From Istiophorus platypterus (taxonomy: Eukaryota; Chordata; Actinopteri; Istiophoriformes; Istiophoridae), in assembly GCA_016859345.1 (NCBI GenBank), contig CM029129.1, positions 11,424,946-11,488,945 on the forward strand: DNA of 64,000 bases, in the 5' to 3' direction. Shown here in pieces: positions 1 to 11,452 of this stretch. The position numbers and the translations under genes were made by a program. The notes under the pieces are model-generated. The model saw only the letters and a list, made by a program, of their open reading frames with translations. It was not told the origin of the DNA and did not search any database. Each line of letters opens with the position of its first letter. The first letter of the stretch is position 1.

Positions 1-2323
1 TCTCAGTTAACATTTTACATATCTCATTAAACAAACAATATCTAACATATAAGTGAGCTCTAGAGATGCTGCTAAGTGGATTTTGTTAGCTGTGGAAGAG
101 CCAGGCTAGCTGCTTCATTTTATTTAATGTACAGAAATCATGGTATCATCCTTCTTATCTAACTCTCGATAAAAAATGGATACTTCCCCTGAATTTCTAA
201 TTTTTCATTCAAGATTGGTGAATACCAATAAACAGACCAAAATAGACTTTGTTGATAAGTTTCAATTTAATTTCACCAGCTGAGCTCGGGCACATGTCAA
301 ATTATTCCGAAGGACATTTGACAGTACAGTTTAGTCACAGAGGGAGATCTCCCCCGACTATTATTTCATATTTAAGCTTATTCAAGCATCAGCATCAGCA
401 GAAACCATGGCTGCGTGTCAGCGTTACACGCTTTTCTGAGCACAAACGGGGGAAAAGTGTATGTGTGCAGTTCTTAATGGTGGTAATTTCTAAAATGGCC
501 CACACGGTTGATTTAGGAGAGACAGGGAGAGAGATCGGCCAGACTTTTAAAAGTAGGATGCTTCATCAGGAATATGCTGTGTGTGCTAGCGTTGAACAGG
601 GAGCGAGGGAGGGCGGGTCGGGGGCAAGGCCGCCCTGAATATACCGTCCTCATCCGTGCTGCTCTATCCAAACCCTGCTAATCAGTTTATGTGTAGATTG
701 ATTTCAGCTCTGTTTAAATTGAAGGCGGCGGACGGGACGTGGACGTTATCAGGTGAAGCTCTAAACCATAAAAGGCAAGACAGACAGGCTCCTGAGTCCT
801 CCAGCGGGATCAAATAAGGAATGGTCCTCGTTTTAAGTTTCCTCCTTGTTTATGGCATCTGGGACCAGGGGAGGGTTACATTCGATTAAGCCTCCCCAAC
901 TCGTCCCTCATCTGGTGCAGTCAGTCTTCTGTCTCTGCCTCCCTCCCTCCCTCCTCCTGCTGACCTCCTCCCTCCCTCCCGATTAGTTAAAGCCAGAGCA
1001 GAAGAATGTTCCCATGGGAAGCCAGTACATCACTGAACCAACGCACCACTGCGCACCTGTGCAAACATCCCCTCACACACAAGGTCCACCATGTCAGAGA
1101 ACCCTCACATTGATGTTGATTATTCACCACTGTTCTTTGATGCTGCACATTTAACCAATACGCATTAGTAAAGAGAATTGCTGGATGTAAGTCTTTCACT
1201 GAGGCAAGGCCTGACTGCATAATGGACAACAGATCATCGTTACGCAGTAAAATAACATGATTTGAAACCACAAATTGGCTTTGACCACAACTAATCATTC
1301 CTAATGCAATGGCCTTGATTGTTTCTGGGCTGTAAAAACAGGACAATGAATGACAAGCTCAGTGCATTTCCATCTCAAAGCCACAAAGAGAAAGAAAAAG
1401 CTTAATTACACAACCAAAAAAAAAAAAACAGAATGTATCTTTCCACTAAAGCCGATTTGAATGTTCTGAGTTGGTGCGGTGCCAGCGTGACTGTCAGCAG
1501 TGCATAGCCTTGCAGAGAGAGGAAATGAGCCCTGAGTCACTTACCTAACGGAGCTGGACGGCTCTATCAGCAGAGCAGAGTGGTGCATCTATTAAAGGGT
1601 TTTGATGAAAAACACTTAAGTGCTGTAGTAATTCTTTTGGTCATCCCCTTTTTCTTGGAAAAGGCCTGAGAGAAGGAAATTGTTTAATAACCTTTGATGA
1701 ATGCATAAACATGTGTGTCATGCAAATTATTATAACAACATTTCTACTTCAAATTATGAACAAGGATTTCTGTTTTGGCTGTTTAGCAACAAAACACCTC
1801 TGCTGATGTCTTGCAACACTGGCCACAGCCTAACTGTCAGCAATATTGAATGAATATTCAATGTATACACAGCAGACAGATTAGACCCTGAGTCTGGGTG
1901 TGTTAAGCATTTGGACTTGCTTCTCTTCAAAGAAAAATCAAAACCCAGTTTAATGCTGATTTATTAACTTCTTTACATACCAGTTGACTACTGAACATTA
2001 TGAATAAATGATAAATGAATATATATGCAGACTGGATGAAATACAGAAAAGAATAACTGATAACAACTTGCAAACCTATAATTGTGCTTTTGAGAGGGTG
2101 ATGTGGAAGGTGTATGCTTTTGGTGAGAAACTTCTTATTTTCCTTTTGTTTATTTTTCATTCTGAACTCACAGACTGAAAAAAAAACAACTGAATGAATG
2201 CTGGATGAATTCAATCCTCTGTAATCAAATCGCAAAATAACATAAGCCACTTTTTTTGAAACATACAGTGAAAAGAAATCATATAACAGAAATTGCAAAA
2301 CAAATTACAGTGTGTAAATGCAT
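1..2323. other. Intergenic / factor B 3' flank, no gene seen
   Basis: I see no supported exon here. The part nearest 2323 is probably the 3' UTR of the factor B gene. Positions 600-1000 are locally GC- and purine-rich. A good minus-strand splice-donor match lies at 1539-1544, but I found no coding frame that would use it. Confidence 0.5.
1960..1965 (-). other. Candidate poly(A) signal of factor B
   Basis: AATAAA on the minus strand, about 360 bases past the factor B stop codon. It is the first hexamer I found on that strand below the stop. Position is the only support. Confidence 0.35.
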
Positions 2324-3377
2324 TTAGTCCGTCAAAAACTGAAGTGGTGCATATTCATCCTGGGTGTCATTTCCGAGGATAGATTTGAGAAAAGGGACGA
2401 CTCTGAAAAGATTCATATGGAAATCTCTGGAAGTTTCATCTGAATCGACGACGCCTCCCGCTGTGCAAAGGTTCTTGGATCCCCAGCTGACCAAGGCAAT
2501 CTGTGAAAGAAACCATTGCTTCCTTTACACAGTCAACAAGAACTTACACGGTCAAATTAACTAACTTCATCTGTAGGGATTTTATTTTCCTTTTGAGAAA
2601 TATTTTGCCACCACATGGCGCTCATTCGTAATATAATGTGTGATGCATGGAAAAGAACAGCTGTTCACCTGTATCGTTCGTTGCGCATAATTCTTGAACA
2701 CAGCTCCTCCAGAGTCGCCTGTCCCAAAAAATACACACACATATGGTCAAAGCCAAAACAGCAGGCCTCAGTTTCCGACCTTCTTCATACTTTCTTCATA
2801 TCTCAGAATGTAAAATGCATCTAAACTGAAATCTTACAGGGGAGAAAAACACACCTACTTATAATCATGCATTAAGAATGCAAAAGCAAAAAATAAAGCA
2901 ATAACATTCATGTGTTTCTTGATACCTGAAGTCCAGAAAGATAAAAATGTTGGAAATTAAAACCCATTTCTTTGTTGTTGTGGTTTTCTGCTGATGTCCT
3001 TACTCATTCTTAAATAAGACAAAGATGGATGCCTCTCTCGCATGGCTGCATGCAATTTGAAGTTGCTGTATTTAACAGCTCAGTTCGAGGATGTTCGTGG
3101 ATGGGGTAACTATCAGATCCTCCACATGCAGGGAAATAACTTGTATACAATAGAGGGAACATACCTGTGCATGCTATATGATCTCTATAAGGAGTCCGAC
3201 CACCAGTACACAGGAAGTTGTCAGTCACAGCAACCTTTGGATTGTCCGTTGTTATCCCTGCTGCCTCTACTGCATGTTTGATGCATGGATCTCTCTGTAT
3301 TTGTTTTGAGAGTTTGAAGAAGAGCAATAGCTCAAAGTGACTTTACAGGTTTTTGAGAGAAAAATTAAGAAAAGCAG

Positions 3378-3461
<84 letters not shown>

Positions 3462-5650
3462 GGCACAACAAAGCTCAGTGTAAAACTCACATTATCGCCA
3501 AGCTTAGCATAGACATCTTTTTCTTTTATTGAACCACTTGTCAGGGTCAGGAATTGGAGTCGTTCAAGATGATTCTTTAACAGAAGCTGCTCTGTATTTA
3601 GAGAACATAAAAATACTGTCACTTGAACTGGAAACTCTACAGAGATTTCATATTAAATGCTGAGCCACAGAATTTACAGAACACATCAGTAGCCTCCCTC
3701 CCATTTAGCATTTACAAGAGGTATATTAACATTTCAACAATTATAGCTCCTCTGTATGAAGCATCTGCAACAGATAATGAATGATTTACAATATGTATTT
3801 TATATGAATGTGAAATATGAAACAGGTATTTATTTCTTATTTTTGTTATTAGTTTGTTATTTGTTATTTCTTTTTATTATATATAGTAATTATTAGTAAT
3901 TAGTAATAATCATCTATTCAATATTTTTTTAACTCTTTTACATACTATAATAGGTTTTTTATGTGTCATCATATAAATGATTACCATTGACTGTGTTATT
4001 GATAATTTTGTTATCAAAATGAAAACATTTTCTGAGAAGTTTCAATTCACTCACTAATGTGAAGACCGAAAAATTGAGACAACTGACTGTTCTGAATACC
4101 CATCAACAGCATCTGCACAATCATAGCGTAGCAACCCTGACTCGGCACTGTCAGCCTGTCAAGCTTTGGATCTGTTGAAGCTACAGGTGGTGTCTGGCTA
4201 AGCATGTAACTACCAGAGTTACCGTACCTTGTTGCTTGCAGGTGGATTTACCAACCAGTTGCAGAGCATCACTGGTCTCCTGGGTGCAAGGTATACAAAT
4301 AGGTCTGGATGAGAAACCAAAAACAATTTGATATGAAGAGGATGATGGTCCACGTAAACGACTTGTAACACGAGATGTTTATTCATAAAAAGGTGCAGTA
4401 TTACAGACCTGATTTTTGTTTGTGTGTGCGAGAGAGAGAGCTGGGGACAGGGTCCTCACAGCAAGAACTGTGTTGTCTTTTTTCTCTTTCTTTTTTTCAG
4501 TGATTTCCCAGGCAGGGCTGAGAATGTAAGTCCTCAAATCCAAGTATGAAGGACAGTGTTTGTAGGACAAGAGCTCTTACCTAGCAGCAGAGGAGATTTG
4601 AACATCTTTCTCCAGTTGGATGAGAGCCACGTCATAGTCATAGAACTCCTTCACACCCTCATTCTGTTTACCGTTAATATTGTATTTTGGGTGTATTTTG
4701 AAAGTTTTAACTTTTTTCACTGTAAAAGAAACCAAATCAAGTGTTAGTATTATTTTTACTTTAGTCTGTGGAGAGCGGAAAATATTTTAAAACTAATTTT
4801 TTGACAAGAAAATACTTGACTAAACTGACTATAAATTAATTCAGAAGTTTAGGTTTTGATTTCAAAACATTAGAAATATCAATTACCAGAGCAAATAACT
4901 TAACTGGATACAGTGACACTTATTTTGATGCTGAAATGCTACTATGTCCTGCTGAGATACCTGAAAAAAGAAAGCGGACTAAGTGTACAGACATTAAAAA
5001 AACATTTATCTTTACCTTTCCCCTGTCCATCATCAATTTCAACCGTGACGTGCTCGGGTAAATCACCAAATGTGAAGCAGTGAGCAGCAGTTAAGACAAA
5101 CTTCGGGGTCACCAGAGAGCCGAGGCATTTCTTTGATACTTCGTTCTTAAGTTTTAAATGATAAATAAATATATAATATAGTTTAGCAGTGATAAAACAC
5201 TCAGAAGCAGGAAGCAATTTGCTGTTTAACTTGGCATAACATCTAGTATCATTTTAAAAAACAGCATGGCATGGCGTTTGGATTTTATAAAAAAAAAAGT
5301 TTCTAATTATCTCTGTTTTGTCACTGAGTCAAGTATTTCTAAACAAAAAGATTATTTTCCACAGTGAAAAAAGTGTATTCATTTAAATTTTAACAGGTTT
5401 TTGTGGTCAAGTACAAGTAGTGGAGTTTTTTGGCCATTCTCACATCTGAATCATTATGTAAAAAAATTAATGTGATATTTATATTTTCATAATTCTAAAC
5501 ATAATTCACAGATGAATTATGAGGTTAAATAAAATTCTGAAACATTCACCTGGACAAAAACGTATGCCCACCATGGATACTTCTTCCTTTTTTTGGAATG
5601 TATGTCATCATCTTTGTGAAGACCACATAGACCTTTAACTTCTTCTTCAT
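2324..5650 (-). other. cfb: Factor B serine protease domain, exons 11-18
   Basis: The eight exons cover residues about 454-746. The triad is present: LTAAHC in exon 12, YDYDVALI in exon 13 and GDSGGA in exon 17, a 50-base exon at 2718-2669. Exon 16 carries FLCTGG as in human factor B, and exon 18 carries ALVSWG and the RDFHMNLF C-terminal motif. Nothing suggests loss of activity. Confidence 0.88.
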
Positions 5651-8600
5651 CTGCATTAAAAAAAAAAACATAGTAGTTAAAATCAACAAATTCAATAGAG
5701 CTAATATTCATAAATGCAAATTCATTCATGGTTATATCGATATAGAGTAAAGGCTCAATATTTAATCTAAACACTACGATCATCAAGCAAGGGCTTTTAT
5801 TCCATAGTGATGTACTTTTTCTCATGTACATCAGAATCCATTTGGGTTAAGTGTCTTGAATCAATTACATCATATAAAATTTCATTACATTAATTTAGCA
5901 GATGATCTTATCAAAAGCAATCTACAACAAGTACATTAAACGTCTACAGGTGAGAGCTAGCTCTCATTAAAAACTAAGTGCAAAATACATTTGCAGATAT
6001 TGTTTTGTTTTGTTGAGCAAGGCAACATGCTCACAATCTACACCTGGCATTTAAATGTGATATGTTATTTGAATAAGGCAAAATGCATGTTAATGCCAAG
6101 TGTAAATACACACAGAATAAACTGGGATCAGAATGAGTTCGGCTCAGCCAGACAACATTCAGAGGTGACCAGAGTTGTACTGTGATCTGATCTCAGCCAG
6201 GCATAAATGCAACCTGTAGCTTAGCAGCAGCTAGTGAGTCTTCCCTCTTAATGGTGTCCATATGTGGCATTTCTTCTCTTGACCTGCCACGTGTGATGTG
6301 CATTGACAGGCCCAGCAGCCTGTCCTGTAACTGATTTTTATATTGAGATCGTATCATAGTGCGCGCCCAGTCGAGCACATGTAGATACAAACCTCCAAGC
6401 ATCGGATGTCATTAGTCAGATTAACACATCCAGACACAGATCCCACGTTAATACCAGGTGTAAATGGGGCCTTAGTTTGCCGTGTTAGCGTGATAAAAAA
6501 AAAACTTGCTTTACGGCACTAAACATAAAGTACAGCTGAGGCTGCTTGACATGAATGTGGGATCCGAATTCTGTGGCAATCCTCCGCAGGGTTTAGGGAA
6601 CACTCATTCTGAACCACAAACTCCTGGCAGATACAAAGGGAAAGTCAGAGCATCACCAGAGTCATTAAGATGCATCCTCTGGGGACCACAAATGTCTGCA
6701 TTAAATCCCCTAGTAATAGCTGTTTAGATGTTTCAGTCTATACAAAAGACACGCAGACCAACACAGGCATATCTAGATTTAGAAATCTAGAAGATGTGAA
6801 CTTTGTCTATGTTTGTAGCCACTAATGGTCCATTCTCTTGCTGGAGATAGATATACAGTGCCTGCGTAAATATATAATAAATGATGTCCAGTGGCATACA
6901 ATGACATATCTTTCCATGCTAAACCAGTGTTGTCGAGCTATTTATCATACAGAGACACCAAATGAAATAAAAACCAAGAGTGATGATGATCTTGAGGCAC
7001 TTTAAGGAAACGTGAGAGCCGCATTTTACCCTCCAGTTCTGATCAAACATCTCCTGCGGGTGAAACTTGAGGTTGGAGGCGACGGCGGCTGTTAGCACAC
7101 AAGAGTAGTGGCCTCACTCCCGGAGGTGACCTACCGATTATTTCGTCGAAGGTCTCTTGCAATTTATCAATGTCCTTCATCCTAAAGTAGTGCCTGCCGC
7201 CGGTCCCAACAGTGAGGGGCTGCAGGTCGTCGTCGAAAAGTTCAGCTCCGATGGCAAAAATGTAAATGTCTGCGACAGAACGAAATGTAGCATGATAAGT
7301 TAAGCTCTCTCTGTTGCATTACAAAGACACACACACACTTTGTTGCTGCATTAAAAGGAAATGTCACTGACAATATAGAGTGCATCTGCAAGGAAGGGGG
7401 GGGAGTGATCCAAACCGGCACAGCGACATAAAAATCTGCAGGGCAAATTAAAACTCACCAAGAAATTCCTCCCTCGCCTGACCGTCCTCTTCTCCTGTGT
7501 GGTTCATGTACACCATGTTCTTTATTTTCGCCACAGTGGGTGCAGGTGAACCGCCCATGTTGAAGGCGCCTGCAACGAGAGGACAAACCAGCATGTCGGA
7601 AGGATGCGCGGCTCAGGCCAAACTCTAGCGGCGAAGCTGCATCCGAGCTCATTCAGAGCTTCTCCGGCCAGAATTACCGTCTGTGAAAACGATGAGCACG
7701 TGCCGATGTTCCCTGAAGTCTTCTTTGGTGCGTTGCTTTATTACACTCATTCGCTCCAGGAAGGTCGTGAAGACGAGGTTCAGGTCTGTTCCAGCGGTGT
7801 TTCTGTCTTTGGGGCCGAAACACACGGTAAAACATAACCGAGCTGTGTGGCACAAAGGCATCCCCAGCAACATCTCCTCCAACATCTCCTCCACCATCCC
7901 CAGCAACATCTCCTCCAACATCTCCTCCACCATCCCCAGCAACATCTCCTCCAACATCCCCAGCAACATCTCCTGCAACATCTCCTCCAACATCCCCAGC
8001 AACATCTCCTCCAACATCTCCTCCAACATCCCCAGCGACATCTCTGGTGTGTCAGACTCACCGCCCACTTTAAATTTTTCCAGCTCCTCCTTGGCAGCGC
8101 TCAGCAATATTTTGCCATCCAGAAAATCGAGAATGCTGACGACTTCGTATATTTCGGAGGAAAAAAAGAGGATTTCATAGTTTGGAGTCACGCTAAAGGA
8201 TGAAATCTGTGGAGACATACAGCAAATGGGTTGGATATGGGGGGGGGGTGTTGTCTGAACCTCCTGAACACGTGAACTTGTGGAACTGCTGTGTACTATT
8301 CTGTTAATGCAACACCTCCTGATGTAGCAAACTGCTTATGGTTGTTATTTTTTTGAGTAAGTGATTCATTCATCAGCGGAAAGAGAATCCCATCGTGTGC
8401 ATTGACAAGAAGCCAAGGGACTCTTGCCAAGGAGCATACATTAAGATTATGATGTTTAATTCATAATGAAATTTAATTCTAATAGTTCTGTTGTCCTGGC
8501 AGCCAAATGGGATGAGATTATTTTTGTCCACGCTGTGTGCACAGCGAGCTAAATGTGCCTCTTAACGTGTGTCGGAAGATGTAAAATGCTCATACACCAA

Positions 8601-11452
8601 TAGTATGGCAGAGTATATGGCTTCAAAAAGCAGAATCCAGATCTTTCCATGGGATCCTGGATTCTGCCATCCACACCTGAATCACACCTGAATCTGAACC
8701 GTTTCCTTTTTCACAAACAACAGAACTTATTCTGAATATCTACATGACACTTGTGACCCATTAGGCTTCTGGCTTCCTCTGCCATGCCCTAACAGTTTCA
8801 TTTCATTCCTTGGATCAAGATCAAGTAATTGATTGAATGTCCAGATTATTCACACAAACTGCTACATTTCTAACATGTTTTAACAACTCAGCATATTTAT
8901 TGCCAACATCCACCAACAGCACTTTCAACCCGTGTGCATCTTCTAAACTGAGCCCACGATCAGCAAAACAATCCCAATATAATTTGGGTCTCCAGTCCCA
9001 ATACAATGTTGCTGACTGTTGACTGCAAATTCAGCAAATTCTGAGAGATATTGTCAAAGTATACATTTAAAAAAGCCCTTTAAAATTTATGCAGCTCAAC
9101 CTGAGTACTGTATATACAGTGATAAAATTCTGAATAAAATAATCCATCTCTGGTGTTTTTACTCAATTTTTAATCAAGAGGAAAGATGTTTGTTTCTTAC
9201 CTTTGTAATGAGTTTTGTGACAGCATCTCTTGCACTAAGGAAGTCATTCTCATCAATGCTTTCAGAAATATCCACACCAATATAAATGTTTAGTGTCCCG
9301 TTTTTTGAAATCCTGATTTTTCTCCCTTCCTGTAAGTTATCTGAACAAGCCACCACAAATACTGTTATCTTGCCATATACATTAATGCCATATTTGTAAA
9401 TAATCTTTTCACTCATTTTGTTTTTTTTTGACTTAACAAAATGCTATGTGCCTAACAACATGCTATAATAACAAGAATGATAATATGGAATTGCTACAAA
9501 ATAATGCTGATCCTGCAACTTACCGACGGGTTCTAAAGTTGTGAGGCTGTCTTTGATCGCACTGCCAAATGTCTGTGAAACCTCCAAGGGAGTGTCATAG
9601 GTGTGTTTGACTGCAAGCAGCAAAAGCCACGTCAACCAAAGTTTGCAATAATTGTTACAAGGTGAGGTAAAGAAGACAGAAAACAGCAGGTAAAAGAATA
9701 TGCCCATCACTGCAGAGACCAGGGTACAGCTCTTTGTAGTTTCAGGCAGCGTTTACAAAAAGCAGGTGAAAGATCGATCATGTCCTATTAGTTGCTGAGC
9801 ATGCACGAGCATGTCTCACCCAACCAGTAATTGTTGGTGGGATACGATCCCCCACTGGCTTCCCACCAGTAGTCTGGTGGCAGCATTTTTGACAGTGCAA
9901 TACTAGCAGTACAGAAACAGAAGTCATCTACTTGTTGGGTTATTTATCTTACAAAACAAGATATTTAACACCTTTTGTAACCTCTGAGTATTTGCTAGTT
10001 GATATGAACCTTTTTCTTCCATTTCCAGGTAGTGAGCACTTTTTCCAGGAGGCTCCCAGCTGACTTTTACACAGTAAAACTTTAATCAAATGACACTGAA
10101 TGGCGGCAGCATATGTAGGTATCTGTCTTACAGTAACATGCTGGCTCTTTGCCAGTCCACTGGCTGTTCTCCTGACACACTCTTTCCTTTGGCCCCACCA
10201 AAAACAGGTTGCGGTTGCAGCTGTATTTCACCGTGTCATCAATTCCAAATATGCTCCCTGTTCTGGTGGCGCCAGCTGGGATACCAGGATCTGCACAATG
10301 ATCTCCTGCTGCGGTAAGACAAAAGACAGAAGATAACTCATACATACAGCAATTAGGAATGAGGATGTATCCCATAGTTGAAGGATAAAGGGGAGAGAGA
10401 GAGGAAGAAGCTGGAACTGCTGTGCAGGACTTACAGTCTCGGCTACAGATCGGAGTTGAGCCACTCCACTTCCCGTTTGGTAAGCAAATACGTCTGTTTG
10501 AGCCTCGCATTGTATATCCAGAGTAGCACTCATACGTGGTCTCATTGTCAACAAAGTACTTTTCCTGAGGAGGGAAGACTTCTCCGTCCTCGAGCACGTT
10601 GGGGTCTGGGCATTCAACAACTGCAAAAATGAAACAAAAGCAACTGACTTATCATGTGGAGCTGGCAGATCCGGGCAAAGTGAGAAACATGATCATTACA
10701 TGACTTACGCCTGCACCTCTGACGTTTAAATCTTCTGGGCTCTGGTCTCCAGGTGCCACTGGACCCACACACGCGGGTCAAATCAGGGTGTGGGTAATAG
10801 CCCTCAGGACAACGGTAGACCAACAAGCTGCCTGATTGCAGCTCCTTTGTCAATGTGTAATCACCTCCTTGGATTTCTATACCATCCACTGTGCAATCAC
10901 AACAAACCTCACCTCCTGGGAAGAAAATACAGTTTTGAGGCATGAAGGCCAATAGTTAGTGCGTTACTCGGATTTCAAGAATTGTTTTCACAAGATGAGC
11001 AGTATTAGATAATGACTGAACTCATCCTCATGTGGGAATAGTCAGATTTCAGAAAGCAAACATTCTGAACGGAGACAAAATATTGGAACGCCATTTTTCC
11101 ACTGGAATTTTAATTTCAGTGTTGAAATTGCTTTAATAAATGTTTTCAACAGTATTTCAAATTGGAAAATTCCATTTGTATTGTTATTTCAGTTGTTTAG
11201 CTACTGACAAATTAGACATAATTATTATGAAAAATTCTGTTGTAAATGAGTTTATCATGTCTGTGTTACAAAAACCAGCCTGACTTATACAGTAAATGAA
11301 ATAACTTGAAGGTTTTGCAAATTTTTAAATTCAAAATGACATCTAAAAAACATCTATGTATTTTTTTTAAATATAAAGTTAAAAATGAGCTTACCCATGC
11401 AGAGGAGACATGAAAGAGCAGCAAACCAGCTCCAGTGTAAAGAAAATCCCAT
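2324..11452 (-). CDS. cfb: Complement factor B (bf/C2-type), complete, 18 exons
   Basis: Factor B binds C3b and, once cut by factor D, supplies the Bb protease of the alternative-pathway C3 convertase. It is a secreted plasma protein. Exons: 11452-11395, 10915-10709, 10620-10435, 10308-10132, 9610-9524, 9325-9201, 8206-8062, 7806-7678, 7569-7459, 7269-7135, 5650-5550, 5145-5016, 4719-4581, 4304-4252, 3591-3491, 3294-3165, 2718-2669, 2500-2324. Phases join throughout, giving 746 residues (human CFB 764, also 18 exons). Order: signal peptide (1-20), three CCPs, VWA with MIDAS DISES (D257), and protease with H509, D560 and S674. An Arg-Lys pair (240-241) lies where factor D would cut. It transcribes away from chek1. 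Teleosts have several bf/C2 copies, so B and C2 are not fully separated. The name is from remembered similarity. Confidence 0.93.
3379..3459. repeat. (CA)n microsatellite in factor B intron 15
   Basis: About 40 uninterrupted CA units. The host intron (3295-3490) is only 196 bases, so the repeat fills about two fifths of it and starts about 30 bases inside the donor on the coding strand. Confidence 0.97.
5651..7134. other. Factor B intron 10, including a MITE-like repeat
   Basis: This is the largest factor B intron. I see no additional exon. Its central part carries a candidate inverted-end repeat, listed separately. Confidence 0.6.
6030..6480. mobile_element. Candidate non-autonomous DNA transposon (MITE-like)
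   Basis: The left end has a TACACCTGGCATTTAAATG-like stretch near 6040. The right end has TTAATACCAGGTGTAAATGG near 6448, which is its approximate reverse complement. The spacing of about 420 bases and lack of coding content suit a palindromic-end DNA element. Boundaries and target-site duplication are not resolved. Confidence 0.4.
7135..9325 (-). other. cfb: Factor B von Willebrand A domain, exons 6-10
   Basis: The five exons cover residues about 239-453. The Mg2+-binding MIDAS is visible: D-I-S-E-S at 257-261, AGT in exon 8 where human factor B has SGT, and FTDG at the end of exon 8. Exon 10 reads DIYIFAIGAELF, matching the DVYVFGVGP strand of human factor B. Exon 6 has two nearby AG acceptors; only the one giving a start at 9325 keeps the frame. 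Confidence 0.85.
7858..8046. repeat. 12-bp minisatellite in factor B intron 7
   Basis: About fifteen tandem 12-base units alternate between AACATCTCCTCC-type and AACATCCCCAGC-type. They fill most of the 255-base intron between factor B exons 7 and 8. Read on the coding strand, the array encodes repeats such as MLEEMLLG with no stop codon. Confidence 0.93.
10132..10915 (-). other. cfb: Factor B CCP (sushi) exons 2-4
   Basis: Three consecutive exons each encode one complement control protein module, at residues about 20-88, 89-150 and 151-209. Each has the expected Cys pattern ending in W-x(n)-C (GTWRP, GKWSG, SQWTG). All splice in phase 1, the usual arrangement for shuffled CCP modules. Together they form the Ba fragment, which contacts C3b before activation. 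Confidence 0.88.

Noticed and set aside
1500..1650. Strong minus-strand donor match (GTAAGT) at 1539-1544
   Set aside because: No acceptor and coding frame could be paired with it. It may be chance or part of an unseen UTR exon.
3010..3125. Apparent continuation of factor B exon 16 with a Ser/Asp-containing frame (GSDSY), as if the catalytic serine motif were degenerate
   Set aside because: A clean 50-base exon at 2718-2669 encodes GDSGGA in the right phase and joins to the final exon. This stretch is intron.
7649..8218. A single 189-residue minus-strand ORF spanning factor B exons 7 and 8
   Set aside because: The middle 255 bases are a spliced intron by site and family alignment. The openness is reported as a finding instead.
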